This document shows positions 12,856-23,100 of a DNA stretch of 64,000 nt, one piece after another. The stretch lies in assembly GCA_032622095.1 (NCBI GenBank), contig CP136062.1, positions 155,242,875 through 155,306,874 of the forward strand, given 5' to 3'. The notes below the pieces were generated by a model. The model made no database searches and had not been told where the DNA came from. It was given only the letters and a program-made list of their open reading frames with translations. Source of the stretch: Siphonodentalium dalli (lineage: Eukaryota; Mollusca; Scaphopoda; Gadilida; Siphonodentaliidae). Every line of letters begins with the position of its first letter. The stretch's first letter is position 1. The position numbers and the translations under genes are program-made.

Positions 12856-13645
12856 CTCACAAGTGAGTCAGCACTTCTCCTTCTTCCCCCGGGCGGACAG
12901 CTCGGGTGACCCGTACTCTCGTATGGTTACAGGTTGTACAAAATCGGTCCCCCATGATAGGTTGCTCTTTGAACTCGAATGGGAGAAGCTGGACAGTAGG
13001 CGGTATGTTAAACGAATGAGTATATTTTACGATATTGCAAACAGCAAAGCCCCCGCCTACTTAACTCGGCTTCTTCCGTCAAAGGTTAAGGATAACTGAT
13101 TACGAACTGAGAAATACATCAAATTTATATCGGCCCATTTCAAATAGCACATGAACAGATAACACTTTCTTCCCCATATGCGTTATGGATTGGAACAAAT
13201 TGGCGGACAAAATAAATAACACAAAAAAACAAACAAACAAACACAGGATGAAACATTCCACTCGATAGGTTCAAGAAAGCACTAGTAACTAAGCCATTCC
13301 AACTACCAACGTGTTTTTCATATGGTAAACGGCTATTAAACATCCTTCATTGTAAACAGTGGTGTGAATGTGTTAATCTCCAAGCTGATAAACTTAAAAA
13401 TTATATAGCAATTTCTGCTACAGGTAGGTGGGGACATGCTGTAGCGAATGCTTTCCACTAATGTTTTGTATGCCAACCACACTTTGAAGAAAGAAGTACA
13501 CGCCGTAATAATCTTCTGCGCTTTCATATACAGTCAGTTATGGCACTTATATTTGGGGACCCGAACTTCGAACAATTATAAACTGAACATATATCTTTCA
13601 AGCTGTGCAAAATTACTTCCGAGATACAACTCAAGAGGAAAATCC
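12856..13645 (+). pseudogene. CR1/L2-like LINE reverse-transcriptase tail (relic)
   Basis: The 12845-13099 frame contains LEWEKLDSRRYVKRMSIFYD followed by a SKAPAYLTRLLP segment. This is the conserved C-terminal region after the RT domain in many invertebrate CR1/L2-type LINEs. Farther on, in other frames, come a FFPICVMDWNKLADKI-like segment (about 13168-13212), a KALVTKPFQLPTCFSYGKR-like segment with LLNILHCK, and a short LIFGDPN near 13550. The order matches a LINE C-terminus decayed by frame changes and stops. It sits inside the YR insertion, so that element either moved with this debris on board or was hit by it later; heavy decay favours the first. Confidence 0.7.
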
Positions 13646-14166
13646 GACAAAGTTCTGTTAAGGCGCTCGAATCATTTGAATGCAAATTGTACAAATGTTA
13701 ACAATGCACCATGAGGTACATGTATCACATTTAAAACAGCTACTTGCAATCATTAATGAAATTATTTAGAATTGGTGGGGTGCTGAGACTATACACTATA
13801 CTTCAAATAATATACAATGATCCACTGTATGTATACACTTGTACATTCTGTTATACCTATCGTGTTGACAACCCACATTCTTATGTATCGGTGTTAAAAC
13901 GGAAATTGGGAGAGGGGGTTATGTATAAGTGGATCGCACTTGTCCTCCAATCCCAATATGTATTGTTATATACTTATTGGTAATAAATATGTTTACAGGA
14001 ATACGGTCCTGAAAAAACAACAATAATATTTTCTTTCAATATACCGATAATATATATGTAAAATGTCCATTGGGCGCATATAATATAATATTCGGCCGCC
14101 AATCGTTCTTTTTATAACGACTAAATAAAAAATTCCGAAGTTAGCCGAAGATTTTGTTGTAGACGT

Positions 14167-14236
14167 AGTCACGTGATCGACCCGATCACGTGATTGTCAC
14201 ATGTACACAGAAGCATAGCACGTGATCGATCACGTG
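14167..14236. repeat. Cluster of CACGTG-containing palindromes
   Basis: Three inverted-repeat half-units lie within 70 bases. TCACGTGATCG and CGATCACGTGA face each other around a short spacer (about 14169-14193). At 14219-14236 there is a perfect 18-base palindrome, CACGTGATCGATCACGTG. CACGTG is the canonical E-box bound by bHLH factors. The site lies inside the YR insertion, so it could also serve as element-encoded binding or secondary structure. Confidence 0.7.
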
Positions 14237-15112
14237 ATAACTCATTGACAACGCATAGATACGCATCGGCGGTGTTTTAAGTTTGCATGTAGTCGATCGC
14301 GGCCTTTGAAGATTGTCGTGTTATCACACTGCGAATGCAAAACTTCGCCGAAAACATCGCCGTTCTCGTAATTAACTGTCTTTATCGTGTTATTATTTTT
14401 ATATGCATCGCGATGTGCTATTACTATTAAGCCATGCCTGTATATTATTCAGTTTGGCGCGCATTTATCTATATAAACACGTGATGTATTTATATATTTT
14501 TTTTCGTTACCGGAATAGTCCAAGTTATATTATATATTCATATAAAGATTGCATATATATGCGAAGACTTGCACAGTTATTAGGCAATTATCATCTCGTA
14601 AACATTCCAATTTCCAGATGCCCTTAGTCGTGTGTGAATAAAGAGCGTTTCGTTTTAATTTATTGTAACGCGGTAGAACAAAAAAAAACAAAAAACAAAA
14701 ATAAAAAAAATCGGTTTATTGCTGTCGGATTTAATCAATTATAATCAATTCATTCATTACCAATATGATATGATAAATTCATTTTTTCTTGGTTATGAAT
14801 CGTGTATATATTTGGGCAATATGGTGTTTATATATATTTCGGAATATTGCTTCCCACACCCCAACAATCTTGCCGACTGTCACTGATGGAAATTCACTGC
14901 GTCTATGCATGGTTATTGGCCTATATAATTAGCACTCTAGCGATGCGGTCTATTGAATATCCAGGTCATAACTCGACCTATGTGCCAATTACGCATAACA
15001 ATAGGATTATAAAATATATAACCGTTCGCCGTGGTTCGTTTAAACACCCAGTCATATATAACACTTTTTGAAGGAGGGATAATAATCCAGTTTAACATGT
15101 AATCACATATAC

Positions 15113-15500
15113 AAGCACTCTTTATTCGAAATATATCGTACTAGTGAACACTCTTTATTGCGTCAAGGTAAAGAGACTCGACTTAGAACAATTGTCATCG
15201 TGATTGTTTATTGATTACACAAATACAGGTCAATACAATCATGTACACGTATTTCCTATATGCATGCTTTATATATCCTTCCAAGTCATAGCAATTCCCG
15301 CTTTATTAAACTCTTTTTATTCGTACCATATTAGGAAAACTATTAACATGGAACGCTCTTTATTGAGCCAGGGTGAAGGAAATGGGGACTCGACTTAGTA
15401 CAGTTGTCATCGTGAATTATTCATCAACATACTCCCCACTTTAACTGCAACTGTATGTATTAGTAACCATGACTGACTCGTCAAATTAAACGCTCTTTAT
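15113..15500 (+). repeat. Diverged tandem repeat, about 204-bp period
   Basis: The word AACGCTCTTTATT and variants recur at about 15113, 15148, 15350 and 15487. The 15148 and 15350 copies continue with a shared GACTCGACTTAG and ACAGTTGTCATCGTGA-like stretch. The inverse, AATAAAGAGCGTTT, occurs at about 14638 and 38214. Confidence 0.55.
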
Positions 15501-17133
15501 TTGGTGTATGTAATCGGTTTCTGATTTTGCGCAACGGGTTTCCCACAGGAATCCCGCCAAATGTCACGTAAACGATCATCGTTTGGAAATGAATACAGCA
15601 TTATACCTAACCGAGAGTCACTAGACCGGCCACAGCCGAAAACACTGCATTTATATGGCATTGTCACGAATGACTGATTGTAAATACGGGAATCTGGATT
15701 GCTTTATTCTTTGATCCAATTAAATAACATGAATAGATATTGAGAAAACGATTTTATATACATAAGATGGACAGAATAACGAAAAGTATTTATATACAAT
15801 ATATACAGTGTGACAGATATACAACATCGCGAACACGCACCCGAATAATGTTCACTTGCCGGCTCGTGTTTTCATAAGCTTTATTTTTGACACGAAAGTG
15901 TTATCTACCCCGCTCAATCGGCCTTCTATAGTTTTTGTCAAAACATTACCTTTCCAAACAGCACTTAAGATAAATCACAAGTGAAGATAACTCACCGTGC
16001 GATGACAATTCACCATGTGTACACAATGCTATTGATATGCCCCGCAGTAATTACATTACACTATCGCGCTGATAATTAACTCCGACTCCGATTCCCTGTT
16101 TTTATATTAGTTTACCTCGCTTGACGTCATGCGAGGTTTTGCGACGGAGATAGCCGACAACCGATGGTAGTATTATTTATTTATTTCTCGGCTTATTTAT
16201 TACGCGATTTTTATGGGACTTGGATCATTGTGATCACAATAGGGGTGGCTTTCCGATGGAGTTTTGTTGTTTCATGAGGATAGTAATCCTTTAAACCAAA
16301 CTCGGTTAGGCAATATTCCTCATGGGGAGTGGTGTCGCGGTGATCGCATGGTATCCATAGGGTCGTGGTCCGGTTTTGCCACTTGTTTGTCCGTATGTCC
16401 GTCCGTCCGTCTGTCTGTAGACACTTTACGCATGGTGCTATAACTGACCTCTTTTCACGCTGATCGGTGCCAAATGTTGTGTATGCATTTCTCCGCACTA
16501 AATACAGATCGAAATCCGATATATTTTAAAGGATTATGGCCCATTGCCATTGAAATCATGCATGCTTCGACAATTCACCCATTTTTCAGCTGTTAGGTTC
16601 CATATACTTGGTCTGAGTTCTCAACGCACGACTATAGATCGAGTTCGATTTTGGTTTGCTCCGATATTCTTCATGCCGTTCTGCCCCTTTGATTATTTTC
16701 TTCCTGTCTAACCATATATCTTAGTTGCATAGTATGCACTGTCCCGGTAGTCTGTTATAAAACCGGTTTACAATGCCATGCAGTTTTTCCCCACATGTGT
16801 GTTGGCCATCATATGCGATATCATTGAGGGGAAGGTTTCTGCTATAATTTTTATACCCATGGTTATTTCCATTGCAGCTTGGAGGCCTAACCTGGTTTTA
16901 CTGTTTAGTAGCATTACTGTTGGTGGTTAATGCAGTGATTGTGTTAAGTAGATGGTTGGTTGCTTCGGCTACCCTAGTTGGTGTGGGCGCTCGCCATGAT
17001 GTACCGGTGGGTTTTGGTGCATCCTACGGTGGTCTCCGGGCTATAACGGTCGTCATCCGGTACGGCGTTCTGGCCGGGGCGTCGGTTACGCCTCTTTCTA
17101 TGACCTTAGTACTTGTTTTCTCCTTTTTTTCAG

Positions 17134-18650
17134 ATGCCAAAAGCGACAGCAATGACCAGACACCGATTAGTACCCGACGTCCCGGTGGAAGTGGTTGGGC
17201 CATCGCGGGGGACCAGGCATGCATTACCAGCCGTCGTCCCTGCCCGTTCGAAGGGGATGCCCGCCAGGAGTGGTACATATTCTACGGCCGCGCCTTCAAT
17301 TGTTCGTCCCGTACGGCCGCGGGTCACGCGTGTGCCTGGCAGTGTGCGTCATAGGTCGGTGCGGTCGACTCCAGCGTCATCGGTTGGTGCGCGATCGTCG
17401 TGTGGTCGGGTGCGTGCTGTGGTCATGTCCGAGGAGGTTGCAGCGGTCGCTGCTTCGGCCGATATTCGCGGGGAAGACGAGCAGTGTGTTTTCCGGATCA
17501 GTATAGCGGGCCTCTCCTCTCAATCCCGTTAGTGCTTTCTGCAGAGGACAAGGCGCGTCTGGCTCCAAAGTTGCAGGACGCATGGCTGGGACTTGGTGGC
17601 ATCGTCTCCCGTTCAGGGTGCCGCGGTCCCTCGTCGGCATTAGGACAGCCACAGACTTACGCTACTGTGGCTTCTGATCTCGATATTCCACCGGCTGGCC
17701 CCATGGGCCGACCCGGAACAGACTCCGTTGCCTGCGTCGCTGACCATCGACACCTTGTGGGAACTATGACTCGGTTACTCGATGCTGCCCTTACTTGTTC
17801 ATCTCGGCAGTATACGCCCGAAAGGGGGTTTTTTGTTCAGTTTGCTTCCCGCTTTAACGTCCGTCCATATCCGCCCGTTAACGTGAGCACGCTGGGGCTC
17901 TTTCTCGCACATCTTTTCCAGATCGGGTATAGCACCGCCACGGTGCGTAGTGTTTTGTCGGTCATCGCATATCAGCACAATATTCAGGGCTTAGCGACTC
18001 CCACTACACATTTCCGGATTAACAAAATGCTCGCGGGCTTTCAACGCTTGCGCCCGAGCGGCGACCCGCGCCGACCAATTACTGTTCCCATGTTACACTC
18101 TATGATCGCTGTATTGCCCTGTTGCGTGGCATCACACACGGAATTGTCCTTTTACGCGCACTATTCGTATTCGCGTTCTACGCGCTGGCCCGTATTGGCG
18201 AAATGTGCACTTCACTCTCTGCCCCTCATCTAACTGTCCTGCTCGTTTCCGATGTCACGGTCACGCCCGCCTCCATCGACATCTGCTTCCGGCATGTCAA
18301 GCACGGAGTTAATAGATTGCCCCAAGTGGTCGCGATTGGCAAGTTAGAGGATCCCACCTTTTGTCCTCATCCCCATTTCCGTCTTCACTAAACATCGCGT
18401 TTCGACGGCGGGCCTCTTCTTCTGCTCACCGGACGGTCGGGGCATAACACGGGCGCATTTCAATGCCGTTCTCCGGAGAGTGTTGTCAATTCTGCGATTG
18501 GATGACCGGGATTTCAAGTCTCACTCCTTTCGGATAGGCGGGGCAGGCTTGGCAGCATCGCGGGGTTACTCCGATGAACAAATCCGGATGCTCGGGCGCT
18601 GGACATCCGATGCGTTTCGCAAGTACATCCGTCCTCCGCCGTTGTCATAA
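17134..18650 (+). pseudogene. Tyrosine recombinase gene of the YR element, fossil
   Basis: Remains of a DIRS/Ngaro-type tyrosine recombinase, the enzyme that would integrate a circular element intermediate. Visible signatures are a core-binding region (about 17850-18070; FLAHLFQIGYSTATV and the ITVPMLHSMI region), the first catalytic arginine box ARIGE (about 18188-18202), the HSFRIG box (18522-18539) and, after LGRW, the tyrosine nucleophile near 18624. The N-terminal ~130 residues are basic and low-complexity, as is common before YR domains. Coding capacity is spread over more than one frame, so the gene is broken in about two or more places. Its GC content is far above the flanks, which sets the element's coding part apart from host DNA. 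It could belong to Ngaro, PAT or a Crypton-like lineage; the split repeats favour the first two. Confidence 0.85.
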
Positions 18651-19069
18651 CAAGAGTTCCGCGACTGCCCGTTTCCGTTCGTGCGTCTTGCCACCCTCGT
18701 ATATCAGTCACAGCGGCCGAGCGGGCACCCTTCCATCAATGCCGGGCGTCGTTATCTGCAGTTCCGTTTGCCGACTCGACGGGCACGCACAGTCAGATTT
18801 CCGCAACTGGGAGGGGTTTGGCAGGGTTATCCGGCCTGTAAGTCGTGTCGCAGCACGCGTGGGGGATCTCGCTGCCCGGTCTCTCCCTGTCCTTTGTTTT
18901 CATGTTTTCCGACCCCCCCCCTAATTTTCTGTTTCAAGCAGGGCCCGAGCGTTGTCCGCGTATGCGCTACCCAGTTTACATGTACTTCATGGCCCGGTTT
19001 CCGTTTCATGTCCGACCGACATCCGCCCCCTGCCTCTGCTGGTGGTGCGCAATGGTTGCACTGGTTGCA
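18651..19069. other. GC-rich 3' non-coding region after the recombinase
   Basis: This continues the GC-rich composition of the recombinase gene, with no recognised domain. A short C-run lies near 18911-18921. It leads into the tandem hairpin array. Confidence 0.5.
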
Positions 19070-19695
19070 CGGTGCTAGTGATGGTTTTTTGGTTGTTAAT
19101 TGTAGCGCCGGTTTCACTGTTCCAGTGATGGTTTGTTTTGGTGGTTAATATTTAATTTTTTTAAGCGCTCATCAGTCTCTGGTGGCGCCGGTTTCACTGT
19201 TCCCCAGTGATGGTTTGTGTTTTCTTTTTCACTGTTACAGTGATAGTTTTTTTTTGGTTATTCTTCACTATTGGTTTTTTGGTGATTCACTTTTATAGTG
19301 ATGGTTATTTGGTTGCGCTCACCAGTCTATGGTAGCGCTGGTTTCACTGTTACAGTGATGGTTTTTTGGTGGTTAATATTTATTTTTTTTAGCGCTCATC
19401 AGTCTCTGGTAGCGCCGGTTTCACTGTTTCAGTAACGGTTTTTTGGTGGTTAATATATATTTTTTTTCAGCGCTCATCAGTCTCTGGTAGCGCCGGTTTC
19501 ACTGTTCCAGTGATGGTTTGTGTTTTCTTTTTCGCTGTTACAGTGATAGTTTTTTTTTGGTTATTCTTCACTATTGGTTTTTTGGTTATTTTTTTTCCGC
19601 GCTCATCAGTCTCTGGTAGCGCCGGTTTCACTTTTATAGTGACTATTTTTGGTGGTTTTTTTTCAGCGCTAATCAGTCTCTGGGGTTGCAGTGGG
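19070..19695 (+). repeat. Tandem array of small hairpins followed by T-runs
   Basis: Around nine to ten irregular copies of a unit that reads GCGCTCATCAGTCTCTGG, then TAGCGCCGGTTT, then a short hairpin (TCACTG, 3-5 base loop, CAGTGA) and a GGTTTTTTGG-like T-run. Some copies change both hairpin arms together, for example CACT-TTTAT-AGTG near 19288 and 19628, which keeps the pairing. It sits between the recombinase gene and repeat B1. Confidence 0.8.
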
Positions 19696-19832
19696 TTTTT
19701 CTCATTTCCGTAATTTGCGTAATTTTACACTTTCTTTTTATAGGTGGGTTCTTTTCTCAGTCTTTATACTGGTTTTTGTATTGGCTTCTGGTGGGTGTAT
19801 GCCGAGCTCGCGTCCAACACTTCACTCGGCAA

Positions 19833-20015
19833 GTGGCGTGGTACACCCAGGTTGCATATTGTTCAATCGGGGCCGCGCCACATGCCGATGGTTGTCTTAA
19901 TTTCGGTAATTCGATTAAAGAATTGCCATTACGCAAATATGTCTTAGTCTTTAATTATTTAGCCCAACAGTGGTACCCAGGGAATTGTCGTAAAGTAGGG
20001 AGATAGGATATAAAA
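19833..20015 (+). repeat. Repeat B1 of the YR element
   Basis: A 183-bp direct copy of B2 (20360-20542), identical as far as I can see. It starts GTGGCGTGGTACACCCAGG and ends GATAGGATATAAAA. The last five bases, TAAAA, are shared with the start of A2, so B1 and A2 abut with a 5-base overlap. Confidence 0.93.
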
Positions 20016-20242
20016 TAAATTTTACGAAGGAAAAGATTTTTTATAGACGGTCGACCTTAATATTGTATCGACCTGCGACCGGGGTCAGCGGTTTAGAAAT
20101 TTCGAGGTCAAGTGAACATCTGAGCGCCAACCACGAGAAAGTCGGGTACCTTAATTGATTGATTGTCTTCGTGGTGACGTTGTCGATATCCGACTGCCCA
20201 TTCAAACGAATTTCGCACAGACCACAAGGTCAATAATTTCTA
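20011..20242 (+). repeat. Repeat A2 of the YR element
   Basis: The internal direct copy of A1 (8285-8515), abutting B1 on its left. It differs from A1 by one extra T in a T-run. After CAATAATTTCTA it diverges from A1 into the A2-B2 spacer. Confidence 0.93.
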
Positions 20243-20313
20243 CCCGCCATCCCACCCTTTCAGGTGTGGGCTTCTGCCCCCCCCTCTTCCTCCAGTGACT
20301 GGTTAGTGCTTAG

Positions 20314-20340
20314 TATGGCACGGCCCGGTGCCGTGCCATA
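20314..20340 (+). terminator. GC-rich stem-loop plus T-run in the A2-B2 spacer
   Basis: An 11-bp perfect stem, TATGGCACGGC / GCCGTGCCATA, around a 5-base loop (CCGGT), followed within three bases by a run of six T. It lies in the ~117-bp spacer between A2 and B2. Such a structure could mark a transcript end or act as a replication or recombination signal; the role is inferred. Confidence 0.55.
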
Positions 20341-20359
20341 CCTTTTTTGGTTTAGGCGT

Positions 20360-20542
20360 GTGGCGTGGTACACCCAGGTTGCATATTGTTCAATCGGGGC
20401 CGCGCCACATGCCGATGGTTGTCTTAATTTCGGTAATTCGATTAAAGAATTGCCATTACGCAAATATGTCTTAGTCTTTAATTATTTAGCCCAACAGTGG
20501 TACCCAGGGAATTGTCGTAAAGTAGGGAGATAGGATATAAAA
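20360..20542 (+). repeat. Terminal repeat B2 of the YR element (right end)
   Basis: Right end of the insertion, a direct copy of B1. It ends ATAGGATATAAAA and then joins host Helitron sequence beginning GTTTTTTTTTCATT. That Helitron sequence follows TAAAA directly in the uninterrupted copy at 58919. Confidence 0.93.
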
Positions 20543-23100
20543 GTTTTTTTTTCATTTTCATTAATGTATCCGACCAAAGAATCGATGTCGTTGAATGTTT
20601 GCCGTAATATCTCGTTGTCAGAATGTTCAGCTCGGTTCAGTTTGATGCCGACCAAGCGTATGCAGTCCTTTTCCTCGCATAGCAATAACCCTGTCTTCTA
20701 TATCTATTAATGCGACAATGAAGACCTCATCACTGTAGGCACTTTCCATTTCCGGGTATCTTAATTGAACCTGGTGTTTAAAATCTTCAGAAAAATCATC
20801 CCGTTATTGGTATAGTATTAAAGGATCACAAACTTCACATGTTTTGAGGATAATTGCAGAGAATTCGGAGGCGTGTTGCTGAATGCGAAGCCGAAGCTTT
20901 CATTAAAGTTGCATCCCATTTGGTATCGTCTTCGAGCAGTTCGCGCTTAACGCATGCTTCTCGGTAAGTAGCGCATACGTCGCCATCCTCAATCCGGAGA
21001 TCTGCAAACGAAGTTGGACAACTGACTTCACGTAGGAGTAGTCTTTAAAAAAAACATGAATGTTGGTTGGGATGGACGGTGTGTACTCCATAAAGCAGTA
21101 TCAAGTCTAATATCAGCATGATTGTCTAGAGCACCTCAGTTTCTTCAAGTTCATCTGTTGTTACACCACGTGTAGTTGGGTGGTATTGGGTTATAAAACA
21201 ACGTTTGTGCAAAGGAATCTTCTTGACACAGTTGAAAGAAACCCGTCAGTATAGTATCTCACGGTGATATTGCTGCGTTATCGGTGGGTAGAATAAACCC
21301 GCTGACCATTTTCCAACTGGACAGCAAGTTGTTGGATGGCAGGATGTCGTTCGTGGATTGGAAATCCAGATATCCTCCACAAAGCTTCATTGCTGCTTAT
21401 ATATCGGCCCATCGGGTATTGGGTAACTTCATCGTGGACATCTTGCTGAAGTGCATGCGTAGCAGCATCCGATGTTTTGTTGTCGCCTTCGAGCAATTCG
21501 CGCTTAACACATGTTTCTCGATAAGTAACACAGACGATGCCATCCACAGTCCGGTGATCTGCAAAAACGTGGGAGGTGGGACCCTTGACTTCATGTAGTA
21601 GTCTTAAAAGGAAACATTCATGTTGGCTGGAATGGACGGTGTATAATCTCACTATAGCAGTGTCGTGTCTAATTAGAGCATTGTATTCTACAACAGAACC
21701 TCGTTTTCTTCTATTCCATCTGTTGTTACGCTACGTGCAATAGGATTGTACCTGGTGATAAAACAACGTTTGTGCCAAGGAATCTTCCTGACACAGTGCT
21801 ATTGCCTGATTTGCAGCATTATCGGCGGTAAAATAAACCCGCTGACCATTTTCCAAATGGACAGCAAACTGTTAGATGCCATGATGTTGTTAGTGGACTA
21901 AAATTTCAAATATCCCATAAAACCTTCATTGTTGTGTATATATCTGATTGCTTTTAAACCACCGTCTCCAGGTCTCCTTCGCATGTAAGAAGGATACTCA
22001 TCCTCGGCTGTTTTAGTCTCCAGAATAAACGATTCGCGGTACCGTTTCTTGCACTTATTGTCTTTCATGCACGGTGATTTGTGTTTATTGGAATTGAATG
22101 GACCGTGTACCATTATTTTGTGTCTCGACAATGTCGAAGAGCCATCTGTCTGTTGCAGGATATGGAAGCTCTGCCGATATGATGGTTTCAAGCTGGTTGG
22201 ATTGAATTTTGGTGATGAGCCAAATCAAAATATGCGCATGCGGCAACGAATTATATGGTGGACTTTTGGCACCGCACTGGTCCGGCAATTTGGGACTTTG
22301 TCATGAGGTCCATTACTTTCAGTACTAGGTGGAATGTCAGTGAGATAATGTCTGTGGACGTAAGTTTGATCAAGAAGAAGCTCACATTGTGTTTCCTTCC
22401 ATTTTGAATTACATGTGATTGTTATAAGTAGATCGGATCGGTCGTAATGCCGAACAAAGGTCATGGCATGAAATGACAGGCATACAAGTCCATACAAGAG
22501 ACGGTCTTTCTATAGTTTCACCTGCCTGTGGAATTCCAAAGTGATAACCCTCTTCCCCATTCACAAACAACAGAGGATACAATAGGACATCATGCTATCT
22601 GTGTTTCGATGTTGCGTCTGAGATTATTATATCTGCATTTTAAAACAATATCCCTGGTTTCATATACCCAACTAGTCACGATCACAGCTACTTCGTTGCA
22701 TTACGGTGCATTAAAACGGCGAGCATGCTCTCCAGATTGAACATTGTCAGCATCAATGACGACTTCTTGTTCTTGTCTATGTGCCCATTCCAAGGTGTAC
22801 TTAGACCTTTGAACGCTATTGGTTGAATGTAGCATGTTCTGTAATTTCACAATGATATCAAATCGTGTTCCTTGGTTTCCGTTGTATCTACTCTGCGTCT
22901 GGCTCTGAGGATCTCGCACAAAGTAAAGTTGTAGATATCGAGGTTGTTCGTCAGGCAGCGGCTGGAGGGATCCGAATATGTGGTAAACCTGCCCTTGGAC
23001 TTTATATATAGGCATACACCCTCCTTCCCCGTTGATATTGGGTCCTATCGATGTTATCTGAACTGCGATATTATAGTTGAATGTTATTCAGAAAATGTTT
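20543..23100 (-). pseudogene. Helitron Rep/HUH and linker part, copy A
   Basis: N-terminal half of the RepHel gene split by the YR insertion. Reading on the minus strand: an N-terminal segment just upstream of MPIYKVQGQVYHIFGSLQPL (about 23090-22950), typical of the Helitron N-terminal domain; GEHARRFNAP (about 22730-22701); VRHYDRSDLLITITCN (about 22450-22410); the HUH nuclease box LPHAHILIW (about 22240-22215), with the two histidines that bind the catalytic metal; a MVHGPF...SPCMKDNKCKKRY segment (about 22120-22050); and YPMGRYISSNEALWRI followed by IHERHPAIQQLAVQLENGQR (about 21420-21290). Frame changes and stops interrupt it repeatedly. The Rep tyrosines of the YxxxY motif were not located with confidence. 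Confidence 0.88.

Larger units (their letters stand above)
13646..17133. other. Interior of the YR insertion, mostly unassigned
   Basis: No coding region recognised. Local features include an A-rich tract at about 14678-14711 that could be a retroposon poly(A) tail, a palindrome cluster at 14167-14236, a diverged tandem repeat at 15113-15500 and a GTCC/GTCT tetranucleotide run at about 16389-16419. From about 16860 the base composition becomes GC-richer leading into the recombinase gene, and a pyrimidine tract ending in CAG lies directly before the ATG at 17134. Confidence 0.45.
8285..20542 (+). mobile_element. YR element with split direct repeats (Ngaro/PAT-like), fossil
   Basis: A 12.26 kb insertion into the Helitron, delimited exactly because copy B keeps the empty site (58919-58923). 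The order is A1 (8285-8515), interior, B1 (19833-20015), A2 (20011-20242), a spacer, then B2 (20360-20542). This split-direct-repeat order is known from Ngaro and PAT members of the DIRS-like YR retroelements. A tyrosine recombinase gene lies just before B1, as in those families. No reverse transcriptase or RNase H was recognised, and the size is well above the usual 4-6 kb. The A and B pairs are nearly identical, so the insertion is young. The YR gene is broken in at least a couple of places, so this copy looks dead or non-autonomous. Confidence 0.85.

Noticed and set aside
13744-14627. Frames of 74-79 codons rich in Tyr/Ile/Cys
   Set aside because: Composition follows AT-rich low-complexity DNA; no domain or conserved start.
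16389-16419. GTCC/GTCT run considered as a CRISPR-like or minisatellite array
   Set aside because: It is a simple tetranucleotide microsatellite about 30 bases long with no spacer structure.
8285-20242. A1 and A2 read as the LTRs of an LTR retrotransposon
   Set aside because: The second repeat pair (B1, B2) and the B1-A2 adjacency do not fit LTRs. The recombinase is a tyrosine recombinase, and there is no tRNA primer site or target-site duplication.
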